Source: Symsagittifera roscoffensis (lineage: Eukaryota; Xenacoelomorpha; Acoela; Convolutidae). From it: a DNA stretch of 64,000 bases. The stretch covers positions 24,621,547 to 24,685,546 of the forward strand of contig NC_087067.1 of NCBI RefSeq assembly GCF_963678635.1, given 5' to 3'. The notes under the pieces were generated by a model. It was not told where the DNA came from, searched no databases, and saw only the letters and a list, made by a program, of their open reading frames with translations. Of this stretch, positions 44,318 to 56,306 are shown piece by piece (positions within the stretch are counted from its first letter, which is position 1; every line of letters starts with the position of its first letter). A program made the position numbers and the translations under genes.

Positions 44318-44657
44318 CATGGGCGGATGTAGGATTTTCTCGAGGGGTGGGGGGGCATATTTCAAAAAAGTTTGTCGACCTTTTTTTTAGGTCGAGCAAA
44401 GTGAATTTCCGAGCTCTCCCAAAGCACTGAAAAGACCCTGTTTGGGTGAAAATTTAGTATCACAAAAATTAGTTCCCCTCAAAATTAGTATATATTGGCG
44501 CCAAAGACGCCTTTTTGAAAATTTTTAGGGTCAGTCGCCAAATATGGATATCTCAAAATAGTACAAAGAAGGGACTCTTTGGATCAGCAGGGGGTCGAAC
44601 CCCTGAAAGGAAAGCGTCCGCCACCCCCCGCCCCTCCCCACTACAAATCCGCCACTG
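44318..44657 (-). mobile_element. hAT-type MITE H1, older insertion (copy A)
   Basis: Flanked by the 8-bp direct repeat TTCCAGTT (44310-44317 and 44658-44665). The ends are CATGGGCGGAT and, inverted, CAGTGGCGGAT. The inside matches 49084-49480 in reverse orientation (GGTCAGTCGCCAAA, GGGGTCGAACCCCTGA). It was present before the D2 duplication. Confidence 0.85.
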
Positions 44658-45509
44658 TTCCAGTTTTTTGTTATCTTTTTGGAATTAACTTGTTTAGCTA
44701 AAAACGGGTATAAAGATAGAAGACAAAATGCTGAATTTGTGGTGATAATAGCCAAATTACCATTTTGAACTTTTTTACTTTTGAATTTTTAAAACATATT
44801 GATTGGTTTGTCATGCTATGCTGAAAAACGCCTGAAGTAAAGCTTTATGCATAAGTCTCTAAATATACGCTGTTTGGTAAACGTGTGTTCAGAACTCGAA
44901 ACGTACGAGCCTTCTATAAGGTCGTCGAAAACGGTCAAAAAAACTCAACCATTGCTTTAGTTCCTTTCCATTCTGCGAGAACTTGGAAAAACCTAAAGAA
45001 TGAGGAGCTCGTGTCTGTCAATCATGATCATTTCTCATACATAAAGGTTATTAAGCAGTAAAATTTTCCCGTTTGTTTTGTCGAGGTGAAGGGAGCGATT
45101 TTTTCTATTTCAGATACAAGAAGAGAGTTGAAAACATGTTGAGCATGATTGAAAACTAAATTGATACATTTTGAGGAAATTTGCAAATATAACGAAACAC
45201 ATTGGTCGCAAACTATCTTCACGCGAGCTTCAAGCTTCCATGTCCTAAAAGCATCTATAATAATTAAGAAATCTAATTGAAACTGTTGTTTTGACAGTGT
45301 CGCAACTTGTCTAGTAAACAAAAACAACGGTCTTTCAAATTTCAATGTTTATTGAACTTAAAACACAAAAAAATTGTTAGTTGATAATTTTTAATAATTA
45401 ATTTCTTTTAAAACTTTTGGTTCCTGGCTTTTCGAGGACCCGTTTTGTTATTGTTCTTCTTCACATTAAACAACCAAAAGAATTTCTAAACAACTAACTC
45501 AATTTCAAA

Positions 45510-45800
45510 TCGAGATCATCAAGACTTTTCTTGGATTGTTAACCATTTTTAAATCATGTTGTATCAAGGCTTATCCCTAATTAATTCAGATCACAATTTT
45601 ATTTATTTAAACCCAGATCGTCAAGGCTTTCCTTGGATTTTTAAACTTTAACCTTAAATCTAAATCCTAATTTTTATTCGAAACCTTTACTTTAATTTAA
45701 GAGGTGGAAGTAGTTTTATCAAGTGTTCCAAGGGAAGCCTTGATGATCTGAATTTAAAATTGAATTAAAGTAAAGATTTAGAATAAAAATTTAGGTTTTA
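45510..45800. repeat. Cluster of inverted and direct CAAGGCTT motifs
   Basis: CAGATCGTCAAGGCTTTCCT (about 45616) recurs diverged at 45510 and 45560, and inverted at about 45720 (AAGGGAAGCCTTGATGATCTG). A second inverted pair (AAATCTAAATCCTAATTTTT and its inverse) surrounds it. Strong secondary structure is possible. Confidence 0.6.
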
Positions 45801-45809
45801 GATTTAACC

Positions 45810-47620
45810 CATTTAACTCATTCATTGTGCGTTTCTTATCAAATGTGATTCTTTATTTTTCTTCAATTCAACTCGATTAATATTAGCGACAAGTTGTACG
45901 AGCAATTTAATTTTAATTTCAATTGAACTAGATTCATAGATGATGATATAAAACAGTTGATGATTTTAATTATGGTAAAAAGTTGGAGTATATAAAAACA
46001 ATTTGAGCACTGAAAGTTTTAATGGATTCCATTTGCAAAAAAAAATTAAACTAAAATAAATTTTAGTGTATTACTTTGTACTACATTCTCAAAACGATGG
46101 AACATACTTACAATTCCGTATTTGCCATCTTTTTAGTGGAATTTATCGTTTTATTAAACCTAAAAAAAACATTGAAAATGATAACATTTTGTCATTCACA
46201 GGCATTCACATTTAAAAAGAAATTTATTTTTACACATCTTTGTTGGTTAGAAGTTACTGGTGAACTCTCGCCAAGTTGTACTTTTAAACAGTTTATCACC
46301 AAACGCATAATAGGTTTAATTGGTTTCAAGCAATAAAAACGGAACGTAATATACAAATTATTTTTAAGAAAAAGTTTTAGCTTTTCTATCGTTTTTTTTT
46401 TCGAGAGCCAGAAACCGACCAGCATATAGAAACGTTTGCAAATATTTATAGGACTAAAAGAAAACTCACTAATCTCTGGTGGTAGATAAACTCTCTTCTT
46501 CGTTTTGCTATTAAACCGCAAATGCAAGCAAAACCCCCTCGCTACAAAAAGAATCCGACTGGTTTTTTTAAATGTTGTAAAAATTGTAAGTCTTATTATT
46601 AATTAAAATGACTTATATAAAACAAATAATTTTTAAATCCAACATTTCTTTTCAGTTCTTTTGTGAATAAAAAAACTTATCATTGAAGTAGTTTGAAGAC
46701 AATCAATAAAACTTTTATGACCAAACATGTTTACGCAGTAAATTATGTTGCAGGAGACATAAACTGTCCGTACCAGCACTAAAAGCTATATTTAGGGTTT
46801 TGAATCACTATAGTTTTCAATTCAAGCTAAACTTTTTTGAATCACTGAAATTTACTGTAGTCTATTTGTTTTGAAATGAATTAAATTCATTCATTGTGCG
46901 TATTTTCAAATGTGATTCCTTTTCTTCAAAGCAACATGTATAAGCTTAACGAAAATGCGTACGAACATTTTGATTTTATTTTTTTTACACTTAATTTATA
47001 GATAATGTAGATGAAACGGTTGATGATCCTCATTATGGTAAATAGTTAGGGTATATATACGATTTAAAAATTGAGAGTTTTTATGGATTACATTTGTAAA
47101 AATGCAAAACAAAAGGAAATTGTAGTGTACAAATTCATGGAACAGTTTCCAAACGATAAAACATACTTACAATTCCAGAATTTGCCTTGTTAAGAGTGAA
47201 TTTTATCATTTTAATAAACCTAAACAAAATTGAAATGAAACATCCTATCACTGACAGGCACATCTAATTTGAAAACAATTGTTACACATCTTCTTTGGTT
47301 AACAGTTGCTGATGAACACTCGCCAAGTTGTACCTCTAAATAGTTTCTATTTGGATGCAAAATAACTGCATTTATTTTTACTCAATAACAACAAAATGTA
47401 ACTTACAAGATATAATCAAAAATTTGTTGCTTCAGTTCTTCTGTCGTTTTTTCGATCGCCAGAATCCGACCAACATTTAGAAATGTTTGCATTTTTTCAT
47501 GGGACCATAATTAGAACTTTTATCTGGTGGTCGATAAAATCTCCACCTTTTTTTGCCCTCACATATCAAATGCAAGCAATATTCTCTCTCTCGGAGACGT
47601 CATACTTCAACAAAAAAATC
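45810..47620. repeat. Ancient internal tandem duplication, offset about 1.08 kb
   Basis: Two halves (about 45815-46560 and 46885-47620) share, in order, TTCATTGTGCGT, GTTGATGAT...TATGGTAAA with a TATA-like GTATATAAAAAC/GTATATATACG, CATACTTACAATTCC, CTCGCCAAGTTGTAC and TCTGGTGGTxGATAAA. They are diverged (roughly 65-75% by eye), so much older than D2. Confidence 0.7.
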
Positions 47621-49083
47621 GACCGACTGTTTTTTTACTTATGAAAAAAATCTACTTATGAAACAACTACAAATTTCTTAACTCAAAAATAACTTCAAAT
47701 TGATCAACTTTTTGATGAAACAATCAAATATTTTGAAAAAACAAACAAATTAAAAAATCACAAATAAATCAAAATTTTTTTCACAACCCAGCAGATACAT
47801 CAAATTCATAAATTTTGTCAAAAAAATAAGTGAATGAACTCAACAAAATTTTTTCTGATTTTTTCCAGAAAGTTTATGAAACCAAAAGTAACGGCAAAAA
47901 TTTTTGGTTTTCAAAGAAAGCAGTTGAAAAAAAATCAAAATTTTGATAAAAACTTGTGAAAGTTTGATTTTTTTCAATAATCTGGTACGAATCAGTTGTT
48001 CTCTCAAAACGTCTTTTTTCCTTGATCTGTTATAAAATAAAACTCTCAACTTTTACTCAAATTTTTTCCAAATTTTACCCGAACAAACCAGTTTGACGGG
48101 ACAGAGTAAGTACTCCTGGTAGAACTCAACTAATCCATAATTTTGAAAAACGTTCTTAAAAGATCATTTGTTTTTGGTGTTTGGGGAAAAACAAGTGACC
48201 AAAAGTCAGTAATCAATTAATACGGAAACTTCAGAAAAAAAACTGCATCGAAGAAGGTTTTCATCTTAGCTATGAACATTTTTCTAGAGCAATTTGCGTG
48301 TATTTACCAAAGATTCGCAAGAAGACTTTTTTCTACAAAATGTGACCAGACGACTGGAGAAACCAATTTGAAACTAACCACGCAAAGCGAAGAGATACAA
48401 ATAATTTTTTAAACAGACTCGTCCAATTCATGTCAAATATTCAGTTAAACATTTGGTTTGCGGTATTTTTTCTGTGACAAACTTGAACCGTTCTACCCGT
48501 CGGATATCGTAGAACAACACGCTTTTTTGTTAGCTCTAACATTATGAAGTACTGCTTTAATGGGGACACTAAACCACAATAATTATTAACCCCTTTTAAA
48601 CTCTCAGTGTATCAAACACGATGAATTGACTTCACTCGATACCAGCGATATGAAATTGTTCACGGTGCGACAAAACAGAAAACTCATTGCGAATATTTTT
48701 CACAGTTTCTACGAACTTGCAAAGTTTTCGAGAAAAGTTCTTTTAAATTTTGTTATCTTTGACCCGGATAGCTTAAATCTTGCATAACACCAATCGCTGT
48801 TTTCTATGGGCAGATTTACAGATATATTGGCCAGCTAATTTCTCATTTGAACAAGAGGCAAATCTTGAAAACAAGACTTTTGTGTTAGAATCTATTTTTT
48901 TGAACAAAAATAAGCTCAAAAAGCAAAAGCTGGTTCTACGAACTGGCAATTTTTGGGATTGGCACTGTTACCAGTATTAATCCCATGGTACTTCAAGCAA
49001 GAGTAATGTTCAGAAAAATTGCATATTTATTTATATATTCTTAACTCAAAATATATAAAGAAAACTTAAAACACAGACAAATT

Positions 49084-49480
49084 CAGGGGCGGATTTTGGG
49101 GGAAGGGGGGGCGGGGGGTTTGGCGGACGCCCCCCCCCCCTCAGGGATTCGAAACCCTGCCGACCCAAATGGTCCCCCCTTTGGTACTTTTAAAGAAATC
49201 CTTTTTTGGCCGACTGACCCTAAAATTTGGCGCCAATATTTACTAATTTTGAGGGGGAAGCGCGCTCCGAAAAAACGCAATTTTTTGGTCAAAATTTTTC
49301 AAAAAGTGCCTAAAAACGCTTTTTTTGCTTTTTTGACTGTTTTTTCGAAAATTTGCCTGCGGCGCACAAAATTTTGCCAAAATAGGGGCAAAACAGTTCT
49401 TTGGGAGAGCTCAAAAAATAAATTTGGTCGACCTAAAAAAAAAGGTCGTCAAAATTTTCGATTTTTTAGATCCGCCCCTG
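49084..49480 (+). mobile_element. hAT-type MITE H1, young insertion in copy B only
   Basis: Terminal inverted repeat CAGGGGCGGAT at both ends, flanked by the 8-bp target duplication GACAAATT (49076-49083 and 49481-49488). Copy A has a single GACAAATT at the matching place (near 41855). It is 397 bp with no transposase. Its centre matches 44318-44657 in reverse and 36260-36510. Confidence 0.93.
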
Positions 49481-50532
49481 GACAAATTATTCAAAGTTTT
49501 GATCTAATACGAACAAATTGACAATTTCTGGGCAAATTGTTAAAACTTTTCACTTGAAGTTTAAAATTATTTGATTCTGCCCGTCATCCATACGAAAAAA
49601 CTTAAAATGATCTGAACCTGCTCGTGCTCACCGAAAAACTTAAAATCAACTGATACTGCTTGTGCATACTAAACAACTGCAAATTATCTAATCCTGCCCG
49701 AGCATATCAAAAAGCTTAAAATTATCGGGCCCTGCCCGTTCATTTTTTATGCTTTTTCTATTCTCTTTTTTTTTAGGTAACTCTCCGCGACATGGGGTTC
49801 ACGAAAGGCATTTCGAGGTCATTAATACCATATGGTAAGACTTGAATTTGAACGCTTATAATTAAAAAGGGTCTGAATGTTTTAGAAAGTGTAAATTACT
49901 AATTCTCTACGTGATTGTAGTATAATTCTCGAAAATCTCACCATCCACTAAAATCGAAGGAAGTTTAGAATTGAAGAAAATTTCTATTAAATTTTTTTTT
50001 CTTTTTTTTAATGAATATGTTTGGAACATTTCCTGCTACTTGCACAATAACTGGCTGTCCTTGTCAAAAAATTTGAATTCCTAATTCATTGCCCAGGGCA
50101 TACAAAAAGATGCACAACAACAAAAAAGGTTTTTGAACGATTTCGATAGAAGTGATTCAGAAAAATGGCAATTTTGTATAGAAAATATGCAACTTTTGTA
50201 TATCCAGGAGCCTCTACGTTTATGACAACTTTAGATTATATAAACTTAGTTTTTCGCTTAGAAAAGTACAAAAAAAATTTTGGGTAATTTAAAGATGATG
50301 CATCTTTTTTAGATCTTGCAAAGTTTTCGAATGACAAAATTATCGAAAGTCATCGCAAAAAAAGTTGAAAAATTAGGTCTCAGCAGGATTTTATTGCGTT
50401 CTCATCTCGACTCTCACTTTTATTTGATCGGTGTTTTTCAAAGGAAAACTACAGTTGACAGTTTTAAGCCATCTGTTTTGTTGCAGAATCAAGCAATCCA
50501 ACCGTGACCGATAAAATGATCCCTGTATGATA

Positions 50533-50872
50533 CAGTGCTGATTAAAATACACAAAAAAAAAACAGAAAAAAGTTAAAATTTGAAAAAAAAAACAATTCCA
50601 ACATTTTTAAATGTAATTTTTTGTTTTAAAACAATTTTTTGAACGCGTTTGGAGTAATATGCATGATAGTTTTTGCATTAACCTGAACTAAACGAACCGA
50701 GCCAAAAAACAGTCCGATTTCCAATTTCCCCAACAATTATATATCTATTTTTTAATAAATGCTAAAGTTCTGACAAATTATTACCTTCACCATTTTTGTC
50801 TACCTTAACCCATAAAAATGTGTTTGAAGTTCTCAGTTGTTATTTCTGTCGGGGTAACTTAAATCAGCACTG
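50533..50872. mobile_element. Tc1/mariner-type MITE (copy B)
   Basis: Copy B counterpart of 42946-43286, with the same TA flanks and termini, nearly identical. Confidence 0.75.
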
Positions 50873-50949
50873 TATTCATTATTCCTGATTTTGCACGCGG
50901 AAAAAAACTTTAATTCGAAGTATCTTATCTTCTGCTTGGACCAAAAACG

Positions 50950-51318
50950 TTGTTTAAAACTTTAAGTTTTATACAAATACAATCCTATGTGTTTTTAGTG
51001 GTGATCTTCCTTCTATCAGATATCAAAACATCTCTGAGTTTGCAGACCATTAAAGAACTCACTTCGCACCCAGTCGCAGCCAGTGAGAAACCTGATCGCT
51101 ACTTAGATGACATCTGGCGCTTGTGGATCTTCGAGAATCACAGGATCCAGGGGGGTGGGAAAAATAACCCTCAGCAGTCAAGGAGTCCCAATATTCTTAC
51201 CAAAAGTAAGACTCCTGGATCTTCTGGAATGTCGAGAAGCATGGAAAAGAAATATTTCAGTGAAATGGAAACGGAACATATCGAGGAAAGAAACAAACCA
51301 CTCTGGTCCGGAAAATAG
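50950..51318 (+). CDS. Unidentified exon-like open frame (copy B)
   Basis: Same 122-codon frame as at 43364-43732, with no amino-acid difference found. Given how recent the duplication is, this conservation does not by itself show function. Confidence 0.25.
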   Translation: MFKTLSFIQIQSYVFLVVIFLLSDIKTSLSLQTIKELTSHPVAASEKPDRYLDDIWRLWIFENHRIQGGGKNNPQQSRSPNILTKSKTPGSSGMSRSMEKKYFSEMETEHIEERNKPLWSGK

Positions 51319-51917
51319 CTTTTGGTATTACTGGCCAGGACTAACTTTTCTGAAAAACTTTTGATGGATCTGATTGCGAAAATGTGCGTGCTGTTAAATT
51401 TCATGTTGCGCTATTTCAGAACTAAAAAGCTGTAGAATGATTACCAAGTAAACATTGTCCACATCTCAAAATACAAAGTCATTGGCGTTCAGCTAACTGT
51501 TGTTTCACCCTAAAATGAAGATGAAAAGTACCATCCAAACAAGAAGTGTCATCAAATTTTCTCTTTAGGTTCTAATAAAAATCCAGGTATATGATACATC
51601 CCTATTGAAAGCTTCCCAATTTCCTAGTTTAGATAATAAGTCTAGTTTAGATATTAAGTCTAATTTGAGTGTATATATCATAGCATGAAACAAGAATATC
51701 GGCCATCGGTTATCATGCCATAAGAACCTGTCTCTCTAGATAACATCATCTGTCTCTGTACAAAATGATGTCAACTCAAGTAAAAGATTCCATAACCAAA
51801 ACAAGATAGCACAGAATGTTCTGAACATAATAAATTTAAATTAAGAAAAAAAATCAAAAACAAAGCAAAAAGTTAAACATCTCACGTAAAAAAAATTGTT
51901 CCGTTTTTTTTCCAGTT

Positions 51918-52257
51918 CATGGGCGGATGTAGGATTTTCTCGAGGGGTGGGGGGGCATATTTCAAAAAAGTTTGTCGACCTTTTTTTTAGGTCGAGCAAA
52001 GTGAATTTCCGAGCTCTCCCAAAGCACTGAAAAGACCCTGTTTGGGTTAAAACTTAGTATCACAAAAATTAGTTCCCCTCAAAATTAGTATATATTGGCG
52101 CCAAAGACGCCTTTTTGAAAATTTTCAGGGTCAGTCGCCAAATATGGATATCTCAAAATAGTACAAAGAAGGGACTTTTTGGATCAGCAGGGGGTCGAAC
52201 CCCTGAAAGGAAAGCGTCCGCCACCCCCCGCCCCTCCCCACTACAAATCCGCCACTG
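51918..52257 (-). mobile_element. hAT-type MITE H1, older insertion (copy B)
   Basis: Copy B counterpart of 44318-44657, with the same TTCCAGTT flanks. Confidence 0.85.
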
Positions 52258-55200
52258 TTCCAGTTTTTTGTTATCTTTTTGGAATTAACTTGTTTAGCTA
52301 AAAACGGGTATAAAGATAGAAGACAAAATGCTGAATTTGTGGTGATAATAGCCAAATTACCATTTTGAACTTTTTTACTTTTGAATTTTTAAAACATATT
52401 GATTGGTTTGTCATGCTATGCTGAAAAACGCCTGAAGTAAAGCTTTATGCATAAGTCTCTAAATATACGCTGTTTGGTAAACGTGTGTTCAGAACTCGAA
52501 ACGTACGAGCTTTCTATAAGGTCGTCGAAAACGGTCAAAAAAACTCAACCATTGCTTTAGTTCCTTTCCATTCTGCGAGAACTTGGAAAAACCTAAAGAA
52601 TGAGGAGCTCGTGTCTGTCAATCATGATCATTTCTCATACATAAAGATTATTAAGCAGTAAAATTTTCCCGTTTGTTTTGTCGAGGTGAAGGGAGCGATT
52701 TTTTCTATTTCAGATACAAGAAGAGAGTTGAAAACATGTTGAGCATGATTGAAAACTAAATTGATACATTTTGAGGAAATTTGCAAATATAACGAAACAC
52801 ATTGGTCGCAAACTATCTTCACGCGAGCTTCAAGCTTCCATGTCCTAAAAGCATCTATAATAATTACGAAATCTAATTGAAACTGTTGTTTTGACAGTGT
52901 CGCAACTTGTCTAGTAAACAAAAACAACAGTCTTTCAAATTTCAATGTTTATTGAACTTAAAACACAAAAAAATTGTTAGTTGATAATTTTTAATAATTC
53001 ATTTCTATTAAAACTTTTGGTTCCTGGCTTTTCGAGGACCCGTTTTGTTATTGTTTTTCTTCACATTAAACAACCAAAAGAATTTCTAAACAACTAACTC
53101 AATTTCAAATCGAGATCATCAAGACTTTTCTTGGATTGTTAACCATTTTTAAATCATGTTGTATCAAGGCTTATCCCTAATTAATTCAGATCACAATTTT
53201 ATTTATTTAAACCCAGATTGTCAAGGCTTTCCTTGGATTTTTAAACTTTAACCTTAAATCTAAATCCTAATTTTTATTCGAAACCTTTACTTTAATTTAA
53301 GAGGTGGAAGTAGTTTTATCAAGTGTTCCAAGGGAAGCCTTGATGATCTGAATTTAAAATTGAATTAAAGTAAAGATTTAGAATAAAAATTTAGGTTTTA
53401 GATTTAACCCATTTAACTCATTCATTGTGCGTTTCTTATCAAATGTGATTCTTTATTTTTCTTCAATTCAACTCGATTAATATTAGCGACAAGTTGTACG
53501 AGCAATTTAATTTTAATTTCAATTGAACTAGATTCATAGATGATGATATAAAACAGTTGATGATTTTAATTATGGTAAAAAGTTGGAGTATATAAAAACA
53601 ATTTGAGCACTGAAAGTTTTAATGGATTCCATTTGCAAAAAAAAATTAAACTAAAATAAATTTTAGTGTATTACTTTGTACTACATTCTCAAAACGATGG
53701 AACATACTTACAATTCCGTATTTGCCATCTTTTTAGTGGAATTTATCGTTTTATTAAACCTAAAAAAAACATTGAAAATGATAACATTTTGTCATTCACA
53801 GGCATTCACATTTAAAAAGAAATTTATTTTTACACATCTTTGTTGGTTAGAAGTTACTGGTGAACTCTCGCCAAGTTGTACTTTTAAACAGTTTATCACC
53901 AAACGCATAATAGGTTTAATTGGTTTCAAGCAATAAAAACGGAACGTAATATACAAATTATTTTTAAGAAAAAGTTTTAGCTTTTCTATCGTTTTTTTTT
54001 TCGAGAGCCAGAAACCGACCAGCATATAGAAACGTTTGCAAATATTTATAGGACTAAAAGAAAACTCACTAATCTCTGGTGGTAGATAAACTCTCTTCTT
54101 CGTTTTGCTATTAAACCGCAAATGCAAGCAAAACCCCCTCGCTACAAAAAGAATCCGACTGGTTTTTGTAAATGTTGTAAAAATTGTAGGTCTTATTATT
54201 AATTAAAATGACTTATATAAAACAAATAATTTTTAAATCCAACATTTCTTTTCAGTTCTTTTGTGAATAAAAAAACTTATCATTGAAGTAGTTTGAAGAC
54301 AATCAATAAAACTTTTATGACCAAACATGTTTACGCAGTAAATTATGTTGCAGGAGACATAAACTGTCCGTACCAGCACTAAAAGCTATATTTAGGGTTT
54401 TGAATCACTATAGTTTTCAATTCAAGCTAAACTTTTTTGAATCACTGAAATTTACTGTAGTCTATTTGTTTTGAAATGAATTAAATTCATTCATTGTGCG
54501 TATTTTCAAATGTGATTCCTTTTCTTCAAAGCAACATGTATAAGCTTAACGAAAATGCGTACGAACATTTTGATTTTATTTTTTTTACACTTAATTTATA
54601 GATAATGTAGATGAAACGGTTGATGATCCTCATTATGGTAAATAGTTAGGGTATATATACGATTTAAAAATTGAGAGTTTTTATGGATTACATTTGTAAA
54701 AATGCAAAACAAAAGGAAATTGTAGTGTACAAATTCATGGAACAGTTTCCAAACGATAAAACATACTTACAATTCCAGAATTTGCCTTGTTAAGAGTGAA
54801 TTTTATCATTTTAATAAACCTAAACAAAATTGAAATGAAACATCCTATCACTGACAGGCACATCTAATTTGAAAACAATTGTTACACATCTTCTTTGGTT
54901 AACAGTTGCTGATGAACACTCGCCAAGTTGTACCTCTAAATAGTTTCTATTTGGATGCAAAATAACTGCATTTATTTTTACTCAATAACAACAAAATGTA
55001 ACTTACAAGATATAATCAAAAATTTTTTGCTTCAGTTCTTCTGTCGTTTTTTCGATCGCCAGAAACCGACCAACATTTAGAAATGTTTGCATTTTTTCAT
55101 GGGACCATAATCAGAACTTTTATCTGGTGGTCGATAAAATCTCCACCTTTTTTTGCCCTCACATATCAAATGCAAGCAATATTCTCTCTCTCGGAGACGT

Positions 55201-56306
55201 CATACTTCAACAAAAAAATCGACCGACTGTTTTTTTACTTATGAAAAAAATCTACTTATGAAACAACTACAAATTTCTTAACTCAAAAATAACTTCAAAT
55301 TGATCAACTTTTTGATGAAACAATCAAATATTTTGAAAAAACAAACAAATTAAAAAATCACAAATAAATCAAAATTTTTTTCACAACCCAGCAGATACAT
55401 CAAATTCATAAATTTTGTCAAAAAAATAAGTGAATGAACTCAACAAAATTTTTTCTGATTTTTTCCAGAAAGTTTATGAAACCAAAAGTAACGGCAAAAA
55501 TTTTTGGTTTTCAAAGAAAGCAGTTGAAAAAAAATCAAAATTTTGATAAAAACTTGTGAAAGTTTGATTTTTTTCAATAATCTGGTACGAATCAGTTGTT
55601 CTCTCAAAACGTCTTTTTTCCTTGATCTGTTATAAAATAAAACTCTCAACTTTTACTCAAATTTTTTCCAAATTTTACCCGAACAAACCAGTTTGACGGG
55701 ACAGAGTAAGTACTCCTGGTAGAACTCAACTAATCCATAATTTTGAAAAACGTTCTTAAAAGATCATTTGTTTTTGGTGTTTGGGGAAAAACAAGTGACC
55801 AAAAGTCAGTAATCAATTAATACGGAAACTTCAGAAAAAAAACTGCATCGAAGAAGGTTTTCATCTTAGCTATGAACATTTTTCTAGAGCAATTTGCGTG
55901 TATTTACCAAAGATTCGCAAGAAGACTTTTTTCTACAAAATGTGACCAGACGACTGGAGAAACCAATTTGAAACTAACCACGCAAAGCGAAGAGATACAA
56001 ATAATTTTTTAAACAGACTCGTCCAATTCATGTCAAATATTCAGTTAAACATTTGGTTCGCGGTATTTTTTCTGTGACAAACTTGAACCGTTCTACCCGT
56101 CGGATATCGTAGAACAACACGCTTTTTTGTTAGCTCTAACATTATGAAGTACTGCTTTAATGGGGACACTAAACCACAATAATTATTAACCCCTTTTAAA
56201 CTCTCAGTGTATCAAACACGATGAATTGACTTCACTCGATACCAGCGATATGAAATTGTTCACGGTGCGACAAAACAGAAAACTCATTGCGAATATTTTT
56301 CACAGT

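Larger units (their letters stand above)
41541..48706. repeat. Large tandem duplication D2, copy A (7166 bp)
   Basis: It starts TTTCGAGAAAAGTTC and ends GCGAATATTTTTCACAGT, and is repeated head-to-tail as copy B after a 19-bp junction. Identity is lowest in the first 310 bp and near complete in the last 3 kb. It carries the ancestral Tc1-type and hAT MITEs but has the empty site for the copy B insertion. Confidence 0.95.
48726..56306. repeat. Large tandem duplication D2, copy B (7581 bp)
   Basis: Head-to-tail copy of 41541-48706. It differs by the 405-bp MITE gain, a ~15-bp gain near 51377, one minisatellite unit less, and scattered substitutions. From 52980 on I count only about ten differences in 3.3 kb. 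Confidence 0.95.

Noticed and set aside
46192-46527. Minus-strand frame of 111 codons, repeated at 53792-54127
   Set aside because: The composition is AT-driven. Identity between copies only reflects the recent duplication, and the ancient duplicate half at 47.1-47.6 kb does not keep the frame.
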